From: Bacillota bacterium
Lineage (GTDB): Bacteria; Bacillota; Clostridia; Oscillospirales; Acutalibacteraceae
Direction of reading: 5' to 3'
Assembly (NCBI GenBank): GCA_023458755.1
Contig: JAEWYE010000024.1
Coordinates: forward strand, 1-44,059
Length of the DNA stretch: 44,059 nt
In this document: positions 37,755 through 44,059 of the stretch, piece after piece
How positions within the stretch are numbered: the first letter of the stretch is position 1
How the letters are laid out: every line of letters begins with the position of its first letter
Position numbers and translations under genes: made by a program
The notes under the pieces: generated by a model
The model's database searches: none
What the model was told of the DNA's origin: nothing
Seen by the model: only the letters and a program-made list of their open reading frames with translations

Positions 37755-39784
37755 TAGCAATTAAAAAGGAAAAACATAAGAAGCTGGCAATTTCGATTGC
37801 CGGCTTCTTGCTTTCCATACCTATTTTTTCTTTAACTGCATCGGCAGATACAACTTCAATTATTCAAAACTTTCCGCGCGAACAAAATAGTCTTTTTAGT
37901 AATATTCTACGTCAATTAGCCTGGTACATTGTCATTGGCCTTCATTGGATGGTAGTCGAATTGGAAAAAATCGTATACCAGGTGAATGATGTTCTCGGCG
38001 GCTTTTTTGTGAGTTCCGGGATGGTAAACCTGGAGAATAAGGTCTTACCGATTGCAGTAGCATTAATTGGTGTTGTAATTGTCTTTATTGGAATACAAAC
38101 GATGATAAAGCCGCAACAGACAACTACAATCGTTGGTAATTTTATTGTCGGCGTTATTATCGCAATCGCTCTGCCGTCTTTATTAACCCAAGCCTACAAC
38201 TTTACTACTCAGGCGATTACTTATATTAACAGCGATTCCGATGGCAAAATGCAAAATATGGGCGATAAAATTTTATTGGAAAACATAACAGATACCACCC
38301 GGTATGATCAGGCTGGTTTTAAAAGCACCACACTACCATACAAAAGCTACTATGCCATGCCAAAAGCGAACGGCAGTAAAATAACATCCATTGATCCGGT
38401 TGAAATTGTTAATCCGGATAACATGAAATATCCGGATGCATGGAAAAACAAAGTGGTCACCGATCAGAACGGAAAGCAAACCCTACAAGAGCTAGGAAAT
38501 GGAACCTTTGGATTTATAACCATTCCGATGATGTCTGAATATTATTATCGCTGGAATATAGATTGGTTCAACATCATTGTTACCTTATTAATCACTGCAG
38601 TATCATTAGCACTGAGCAGTTTGAAAATAGCTCGATTATTGTATGAACTAGCAATTCATCAAGTTATGACACAAATCTGTGGGCTTCTTGATGTAGTAAC
38701 AGCACAACGGCTGAAAAAATGTATTCAGTCTCTTTTGGCAACGTTCGGTACATTGTTTGGAGTATTTTTTATGCTGCAGGTATATATCATCGGAATGGGT
38801 TTCATACAGAATGTAAGCAACATCATTCTAAAATTAATTCTCATGCTTGCGCTTGCCTGGGCGGTCATAGACGGCCCGAATCTGTTTGAACAGATATTGG
38901 GTGTGGATGCCGGTATACATAGCGCCATGCGTACCATGTACGGCCTTAAAGCAGCAGGTGGATTGGTTACCGGTGGCGTCGCCGCTTTAGGTGGCGGTCA
39001 AGCCCTAAACGCGTTAAAGACAAAAGGCCTCATAGGAGCAACCAAAAGTATCGCGGGTAAGGCAGGTATCGTGGCTGGTTCCGTTGGCGGTGCTGCAGCA
39101 GGTGCAATCGGCGGTATGAAAGACACCAGTAAACGGGTTCAATCGGTCAAATCAGCTGCAACGCAAGCAGGCACAAAGGCAGGAATAAGCGGTACCAAAA
39201 CTGCAGCCGCATCCACTGGCTCCGCTACAACCTCATCCCCTAATTCCAAATCCCACATCGGTACAAGTAATGCTGGTCAAGGTCTAGGCGGTTCCTCAAC
39301 CGTGTCCAACAACAGTAGCTTCCATGATGAATCGGAACCCTCGTCATCCATGCCTCAAGAAAACGATACTGCGTCGCCCAGTTATTCCAGTCCTGATGTT
39401 CAGCCGTCCAGTTCAACTACAAATACTGAAAATCAAGCAAGTGCTGATTCTCCAGAGCAAGTATCTCCTGAAACTCTTGGCCAGCATTTCAGATCAGCAG
39501 TAGCCTCAAAGGTTAAGCAGTCAAGCGTTGCCACATCTGCCCGCCATGCTTATTCACTTACCAGAAACAGTGCACAGGCACACGGTAATAAAAAAGTGAA
39601 CATGGAAGGTCGAATTCAGAACATCCAAAATAGCAACCCAGATGCTACTAGACTCGAGGCAAAACAGCAAGCTAAAAAAGATATCCGGTCTGAAAAAAAA
39701 GGAACTAGAAACCAGCGACATGTTCCTGAAGAATCCTGGCTGGAACAGGAACGTGAGGCTGAACGAAAAAACCAACTGCATTAA
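37751..39784 (+). CDS. VirB6/TrbL-like conjugation membrane protein
   Basis: A 677-residue membrane protein. The N-terminus looks like a signal peptide (LAISIAGFLLSIPIFSLTAS). Multiple helices lie at about 50-150, 270-295, 325-375 and 385-405. A Gly/Ala-rich segment (about 405-440) is followed by a long Ser/Thr/Gln-rich, charged C-terminal tail (about 460-660) ending in a basic coil. This is the VirB6/TrbL plan of Gram-positive T4SS. The start is TTG, overlapping the virD4 stop (TTGA), preceded by GGAGGGG. Confidence 0.82.
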   Translation: MIAIKKEKHKKLAISIAGFLLSIPIFSLTASADTTSIIQNFPREQNSLFSNILRQLAWYIVIGLHWMVVELEKIVYQVNDVLGGFFVSSGMVNLENKVLPIAVALIGVVIVFIGIQTMIKPQQTTTIVGNFIVGVIIAIALPSLLTQAYNFTTQAITYINSDSDGKMQNMGDKILLENITDTTRYDQAGFKSTTLPYKSYYAMPKANGSKITSIDPVEIVNPDNMKYPDAWKNKVVTDQNGKQTLQELGNGTFGFITIPMMSEYYYRWNIDWFNIIVTLLITAVSLALSSLKIARLLYELAIHQVMTQICGLLDVVTAQRLKKCIQSLLATFGTLFGVFFMLQVYIIGMGFIQNVSNIILKLILMLALAWAVIDGPNLFEQILGVDAGIHSAMRTMYGLKAAGGLVTGGVAALGGGQALNALKTKGLIGATKSIAGKAGIVAGSVGGAAAGAIGGMKDTSKRVQSVKSAATQAGTKAGISGTKTAAASTGSATTSSPNSKSHIGTSNAGQGLGGSSTVSNNSSFHDESEPSSSMPQENDTASPSYSSPDVQPSSSTTNTENQASADSPEQVSPETLGQHFRSAVASKVKQSSVATSARHAYSLTRNSAQAHGNKKVNMEGRIQNIQNSNPDATRLEAKQQAKKDIRSEKKGTRNQRHVPEESWLEQEREAERKNQLH

Positions 39785-39798
39785 TGGAGGACTAAAAA

Positions 39799-40113
39799 AT
39801 GAGGTGTATAATTCCAAAGCATTTAAAAGAAGAATACAAAATATTTGATAAGCCTAAAATTTACTGGAAAGATGTCATTACATGCTGCATTTTAATCGGA
39901 ATATTTTTTATAGCACAAAATTTTGTACATTCCTGGCTGCAAATTCCATATTGGTTATTTGCCGTTCTGATCATCTACTTTTTGATTCAGCCGGCTAAAA
40001 GAAGCAACCCACGAAAAAGGAATTGGGAAGCGCTGCTTTTATTTGTAGGCCGGAGCCGCGAAACCTATTACTCCATAAACCACGTTCAGGAGGAAAATAA
40101 AAATGATGAATAA
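39799..40113 (+). CDS. PrgI/DUF5592-like conjugation membrane protein
   Basis: A 104-residue protein: IPKHLKEEYKIFDKPKIYWK, then two helices (about 27-45 and 49-68: WKDVITCCILIGIFFIAQNF, PYWLFAVLIIYFLIQPAKRS). Small two-helix proteins of this kind precede virB4 in Gram-positive T4SS (PrgI or DUF5592 type, from memory). GGAGG precedes the ATG. It overlaps the next gene's start by 11 bases. Confidence 0.68.
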   Translation: MRCIIPKHLKEEYKIFDKPKIYWKDVITCCILIGIFFIAQNFVHSWLQIPYWLFAVLIIYFLIQPAKRSNPRKRNWEALLLFVGRSRETYYSINHVQEENKNDE

Positions 40114-40813
40114 AGAAGAACGCCAGCTGCTGAAACAGCAGGAGGACGATTTTAAAAAGCAGGCAGCCGCGCGACGTGAAGAGTTAAAGCAGCTGGCCGC
40201 CGATCGCAAATCAGAAGCAAAACAATTAAAGAAAGAAAAGCGTGATAAATCGATTCAAATTGATTACCTTCCCCCTAAAAAAGCGAAACAAAAACAATCG
40301 CAGCGCATTCCAAAAACAGTATTAGATGCATTTCCAATTCGGGACTATGACACACAAAACAATTATTTTATTACGGATGAAAACCAAATCATTGATATAT
40401 TTCAGGTTCGTGGCAAGTGCTTATACAATGCCTCAGACGCAGAAATCGAAAGCCAGATTGAAACTCTGGCTTATTTTTATCGCCGGTATAAAGCAGACAT
40501 AAAATTCATCGGCATGAATTATCCCACAAACACAAAAAACCAGCAGGCTTTTTTAACCTACATGCAAAAGCGGCCGGAATTGGAACGATATGAAGATATC
40601 ATAAACGCCAAGCTGGAAAGCCTGCAATATTTGGAACAGCACACGACCGATCGCGAAGCATTTATCATGATATTTGCCAAAAACGAGAATCATTACAGCA
40701 CCCTCTATGATTTGCTGAACCGGTCAGGAATCCACATAGACCGTATAAGTCAGGAGAAAAAAGCAAATATCATCTTTCAGCTTAACAACATGAATAAAAT
40801 GGTGAAAATTTAG
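40103..40813 (+). CDS. VirB4 N-domain-like protein
   Basis: A 236-residue soluble protein. The N-terminus is a long charged coiled coil (about 1-65: KQQEDDFKKQAAARREELKQ). The rest (YDTQNNYFITDENQIIDIFQ, RYKADIKFIGMNYPTNTKNQ, EAFIMIFAKNENHYSTLYDL) reads like the N-terminal domain of VirB4/CagE/TrbE ATPases, but it has no P-loop. The adjacent VirB4 has its own N-terminal part. It may be a separate VirB4-partner domain or an N-terminal half split from the ATPase. GGAGG precedes the ATG. Confidence 0.6.
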   Translation: MMNKEERQLLKQQEDDFKKQAAARREELKQLAADRKSEAKQLKKEKRDKSIQIDYLPPKKAKQKQSQRIPKTVLDAFPIRDYDTQNNYFITDENQIIDIFQVRGKCLYNASDAEIESQIETLAYFYRRYKADIKFIGMNYPTNTKNQQAFLTYMQKRPELERYEDIINAKLESLQYLEQHTTDREAFIMIFAKNENHYSTLYDLLNRSGIHIDRISQEKKANIIFQLNNMNKMVKI

Positions 40814-40824
40814 GAGGTATTGAA

Positions 40825-42741
40825 TTGAAGGCGTTGAAAACAAAACCAAAAGCTGCAGGAGTGCTGCAAAAAAAATTTAATCCTGCTTTGATATCCAAAA
40901 TCCAGCCGCAAGGTAATCTGAGGCTGGATGATGAACGGTACATAAAGACCGGCGACGGCTATGTATCCTGCATAATGATTTATGAATATCCGTCCGAAGC
41001 ATATGATTTTTGGTTGACCCGGCTCATGAATATAGACGGCGTGTATACCGTGCTGGACGTGGCTACAGAGGAAAATGAAGACGCACAAGATTCTATCATA
41101 GCGTCTTTGAATGAGTTGTCCGTGCGCTATGAACACGCGAATGATGACGGCACCAGAATCGAAGCTGACCAGAATTACACCCTTTTAAAAGATATGCTGA
41201 CCTCTATAAAAACTCAAGGTGAAGTTATAAAACTGATTCAATGCCGACTCTATGTTGCAGGGCGCACAAAAGCCGAAGTTGATGAACGTGTATCTGCAGT
41301 TATAAAAGATTTGGAAGGCGAAGAATATCGCGCAGCCGTATTCCTTTATGAAACGGAATTTGGATACAAGGCACTATTCCAGCCATATCACCAACAAATA
41401 AAAGAGCGCAATAAACGTGTGGGTAATCCTCTGCCAGCTCTGTCATTGGCAGGCGGTTATTCATTTAATTTTGAGCAGCTGGACGATCCTTTTGGTATCC
41501 ATATTGGTGTATCGTCAACTGGTGGCAACATCATTTTTGATCAATGGCTAAAAACGCTCTTACGGTTATCTTATGACGCTCTGGTAGTCGGTAAAAAGGG
41601 AAGTGGTAAATCCACTTTGCTCAAACTGCTTATGGAAAACAATGGTATCATCGGTAATTACATTCGCGTTATTGACGTCACCGATGATTTTACTGATCTT
41701 GCTTTGGCGCTAGGCGGTAAGATTGTTACGCTTAACGGCAGTGATGGAATCATCAATTACCTGGAAGTGTTCCGGTCAGATGAGGATGAAGAAACCAGCT
41801 TCGCAAACCACCTATCGAAGCTCAATACCTTTTACAAATACCTGTCTCCCACAGCAGACGAAGACGATCGGAATGAATTTGAAGAATATGTCCGAAAACT
41901 GTATGAAGTAAAAGGCTTATGGCTCAGCAATTCTACGGAACCACAGAAAATTACCGGCCTTCCTCCGCAGGTATACCCCACTTTTTCCGATCTACTTGCG
42001 CTGATCCGCAGTGATTTGTATGTGGACATAGAGGAACGGAGAATTAATCCCAACATGTCACCCAGCAAATGGCGTCGCTTGGAAAGCATTGAACTGACGC
42101 TTAGCAATCTCGTGCATACTTACGGAAAAATGTTTGATGGTCACACATCGCTGCCAAACTTAACTGATAAGAAAATTATTGTTTACAACATGAAAAGCGT
42201 AAGCAATTTTAAGCCAGAAATATTTAATGCACTACTATTCAACGTTATGTCAATGATGCTGGATGATATGATTCGAATCGGTGCACCTAGTAAAAAAATG
42301 TGGGAATCTGGAACTCCTGTTTATCAAATTCCGAAGCTCCTTTTAATGATTGATGAAGCACATAGATTTATAAACACTCGCAATCCTCTTGCTCTTGACC
42401 ACATGATTAAGATCATGCGTGAAGGCAGGAAATACTTTACAGGCCTGATGTTTGCCAGCCAGTCTATCCGTGACTTCGCGCCGCAGAATAACGACGGTGA
42501 AGCTGTTGAAAAGCTAAAAACCCTGTTTGAACTCACTCAGTACAAATTTATTATGCAGCAAGAAAACAACAGTTTGAATTTGATGCGTACCATCTTTGAA
42601 GATGGTTTAACCGAAAGTCAACTGAAACAAATTCCTAAGTTTGGCCAAGGCGAATGCTTTCTAATGACCGGCGAAGATGTCCTTCATACCCATATCCAAA
42701 TTACGGAGCAGGAAGAAAAACTCTTTAAGGGCGGTGCTTAA
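40825..42741 (+). CDS. VirB4-family conjugation ATPase
   Basis: A 638-residue ATPase. Walker A is LVVGKKGSGKSTLLKLLMEN at about residues 252-271; Walker B LLLMIDEAHRF at about 504-514; GRKYFTGLMFASQSIRDFAP follows (about 534-553), the usual VirB4 Gln motif. VirB4 energises the transfer channel. It is shorter than most VirB4 (750-850), which fits the idea that part of its N-terminus is carried by the preceding gene. The start is TTG at 40825, with AGGAGG 7 bases upstream. Confidence 0.94.
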   Translation: MKALKTKPKAAGVLQKKFNPALISKIQPQGNLRLDDERYIKTGDGYVSCIMIYEYPSEAYDFWLTRLMNIDGVYTVLDVATEENEDAQDSIIASLNELSVRYEHANDDGTRIEADQNYTLLKDMLTSIKTQGEVIKLIQCRLYVAGRTKAEVDERVSAVIKDLEGEEYRAAVFLYETEFGYKALFQPYHQQIKERNKRVGNPLPALSLAGGYSFNFEQLDDPFGIHIGVSSTGGNIIFDQWLKTLLRLSYDALVVGKKGSGKSTLLKLLMENNGIIGNYIRVIDVTDDFTDLALALGGKIVTLNGSDGIINYLEVFRSDEDEETSFANHLSKLNTFYKYLSPTADEDDRNEFEEYVRKLYEVKGLWLSNSTEPQKITGLPPQVYPTFSDLLALIRSDLYVDIEERRINPNMSPSKWRRLESIELTLSNLVHTYGKMFDGHTSLPNLTDKKIIVYNMKSVSNFKPEIFNALLFNVMSMMLDDMIRIGAPSKKMWESGTPVYQIPKLLLMIDEAHRFINTRNPLALDHMIKIMREGRKYFTGLMFASQSIRDFAPQNNDGEAVEKLKTLFELTQYKFIMQQENNSLNLMRTIFEDGLTESQLKQIPKFGQGECFLMTGEDVLHTHIQITEQEEKLFKGGA

Positions 42742-42742
42742 T

Positions 42743-43666
42743 TTGAAATTCATGAACCGGATAAAAGATTTTTGGAACCGGCTGAAAATCAACAGCACAT
42801 TGAAATATAAAACCTTTCTTTTTCTTTTAACTGTGTTTGTGCTGATTTTCGGAACGAGTAAATGGTGGCTTCCAAGCGACGTGAAAATCACGGATACTTC
42901 CATCGGAACGGCTTTGAATACATCTACAAATACTTCCCTAACTTTGCGGAGCTGGCAGTATAACAGAGCAAAAAATTACATGGAAATCAGCTTTGATATC
43001 ACCAACAATGAGGATAACCAAAGTCTAAATTTCACACCGTCTGCACACGTAAATACTAACCGCACTTTATCGCTAAATGTGAGCGTCGCACTATGTAAAG
43101 ATAATTCTCTTGTATTGCAAATTAAAGACGTTCCGCAAAAATGGGACTACATATCGCTTTGGGTGAAAGACAATCAGGCAACCGACCAAAACAACTCTGA
43201 TTTGCGCGGAGCAAATTTTTTCTGTGATATTCGCCGTGTTGTGATGAATAACGCCCTGCAGCCGAAAGCGGAATTAAGTTATGCGATACAGTCCGTGCAA
43301 AACGAAATTGATGACACAAAGAAACAGATTCAAGCCGTGCAGGCAGATATTCAGAAAGCAAAAACAAATATTGATCAGCTGCAGTTTGATATACAGACCT
43401 TAAAAGACGGTCAGAAATATCAGACTAAAGAAGAAATTGATAAGTCCAATTCTACCATCAGCAGTAAAACTTCCGAAATGCAATCGCTCAATGATTCTAT
43501 TGCTCAGTTCAATGATCAGATTAAAAATTACAACGTTAAACTTGATAAACTGAATCAGAAATTGAACGATACCAAAAGCGGAAAGATACAGTCTTCCATT
43601 ATTCCGGCATCCGTTTCAAGTTTATCCACCGACAGCGAAACGGACAGTTCAGTCACAGTAGACTAA
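42743..43666 (+). CDS. Membrane protein with C-terminal coiled coil
   Basis: A 307-residue protein. One membrane helix near residue 25-45 (TFLFLLTVFVLIFGTSKWWL). An extracellular beta-rich domain (about 50-165: SLTLRSWQYNRAKNYMEISF, KDVPQKWDYISLWVKDNQAT) follows, then a coiled coil (about 180-285: LSYAIQSVQNEIDDTKKQIQ, QFNDQIKNYNVKLDKLNQKL). It may be a channel-stabilising or mating-pair factor. The TTG start at 42743 follows AAGGGCGG with 8-base spacing, right after the virB4 stop; an ATG 9 bases later is the alternative. No family is recognised. Confidence 0.7.
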   Translation: MKFMNRIKDFWNRLKINSTLKYKTFLFLLTVFVLIFGTSKWWLPSDVKITDTSIGTALNTSTNTSLTLRSWQYNRAKNYMEISFDITNNEDNQSLNFTPSAHVNTNRTLSLNVSVALCKDNSLVLQIKDVPQKWDYISLWVKDNQATDQNNSDLRGANFFCDIRRVVMNNALQPKAELSYAIQSVQNEIDDTKKQIQAVQADIQKAKTNIDQLQFDIQTLKDGQKYQTKEEIDKSNSTISSKTSEMQSLNDSIAQFNDQIKNYNVKLDKLNQKLNDTKSGKIQSSIIPASVSSLSTDSETDSSVTVD

Positions 43667-43699
43667 TAGCTTTTTTCTTAATTGCCTGCCCGGCAAGGG

Positions 43700-43870
43700 C
43701 AACGTTTAACCTGAAAAGGCGCACGTCCCGACGTGGGTGTTTTTAGGTTAAGAGCATAAGGAGAATCTGTCCCCACTGAACGTGTGGAGTTAGGCAAAGC
43801 CTAACGATTTAGTGGGGACAGCAATATAAACGATTCCGTAGGTTCTTACACACGCTATCCGGTTGAAATC
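43700..43870 (+). ncRNA. Candidate structured RNA
   Basis: Several nested stems are visible: TTAACCT (43706-43712) with AGGTTAA (43745-43751) enclosing CACGTC/GACGTG; and CTGTCCCCACT (43767-43777) with AGTGGGGACAG (43811-43821) enclosing GTTAGGC-AAA-GCCTAAC. No ORF over 40 codons covers it. The sequence CCGGTTGAA occurs twice (near 43859 and 43975). From 43667 to the end I see no gene I can trust. The RNA could be the leader of a next module or part of an inserted mobile element. Confidence 0.4.
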
Positions 43871-44059
43871 CGTATATAAAATAATAAAAAGATTAACTAT
43901 TAAAAGTCAAGCCTGAAATTGAGGAAGGTGGAAAAAAGCAGATGGTTCAAAAAGGGTATAGCAAAGCAGGCGTCCGGTTGAACGCCGCATCGGCTATTAT
44001 GAGAAAATTACGCTACCAGACGGTAAGGCTCTCCGGATTTCTCTAAGGCGTAAATGAGG

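Noticed and set aside
43942..44046. 34-codon gene at the right edge
   Set aside because: No family look, weak spacing from GGAAGGTGG, and it lies within a region of likely RNA structure.

Overview
The window looks like two neighbouring integrative/conjugative elements (ICEs) from a gut-type clostridium (Firmicutes). The evidence is the gene families: two SpoVG proteins, S-layer homology repeats, a Dam-type methylase with YodL and LPD28 proteins, and a Gram-positive VirB4/VirD4 transfer system. The two halves differ in strand, base composition and codon use. Positions 1-10.5 kb are GC-rich and read on the minus strand. Positions 11-44 kb are AT-richer and read almost wholly on the plus strand.

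Left element (1-10453, minus strand). One long operon starts near 10.45 kb behind a terminator-like leader hairpin. In order of transcription it encodes a small Cys protein, a PD-(D/E)XK-like protein, an LPD28-like protein, an ArdA-like protein, small accessory proteins, a Dam-class adenine methylase, a Cys-rich AbrB-like protein, a YodL protein, a small pilin-like protein, SpoVG, a large SLH-anchored repeat adhesin and a second pilin-like protein. The start of an A24 prepilin peptidase runs off the window edge.

Junction (10.45-11.02 kb). This stretch has no genes. It holds several hairpins, four copies of an AAAAAGGGC motif, and a 50-bp fragment of the 3' end of a tRNA-Arg(ACG) gene. The fragment is best read as an attachment-site remnant. 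Its polarity puts the tRNA-inserted element to its right.

Right element, maintenance and accessory part (11.0-25.6 kb). A DUF3970-like protein, ParA and a ParB-domain protein are followed by a replication-initiator-like gene with a broken reading frame, a second SpoVG, and a string of mostly unrecognised small genes. Later come an HTH regulator divergent from a zinc-finger-like gene, a lipoprotein with a clear promoter, and an 830-residue thioester (TQXA) adhesin. A GNAT acetyltransferase module follows, bracketed by 61-bp direct repeats.

Right element, surface and transfer part (25.6-43.7 kb). A near-complete Tad/Flp pilus locus (pilin, A24 peptidase, CpaB, CpaE, TadA, TadB, TadC, two TadE/F-like pseudopilins) runs directly into SSB, an 827-residue ArdC/zincin/Toprim protein and a type IV secretion set (VirB2-like, VirD4, VirB6/TrbL-like, PrgI-like, a VirB4 N-domain-like protein, VirB4, and a coiled-coil membrane protein). 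No relaxase, integrase or excisionase is visible, so those probably lie outside the window. A likely structured RNA or next module begins after 43.7 kb.

The most unusual signal is three families of short perfect or near-perfect palindromes scattered between genes of the right element (core TCGGACA-N3-TGTCCGA; GTAGTCCGA-A-TCGGACTAC; AATGTGTTCA-ACA-TGAACACATT). Their outer arms change from copy to copy yet stay complementary, and many overlap a stop codon or sit just before a ribosome-binding site. They are candidates for a mobile or element-specific RNA-hairpin/processing/terminator system, or for operator or parS-like sites.
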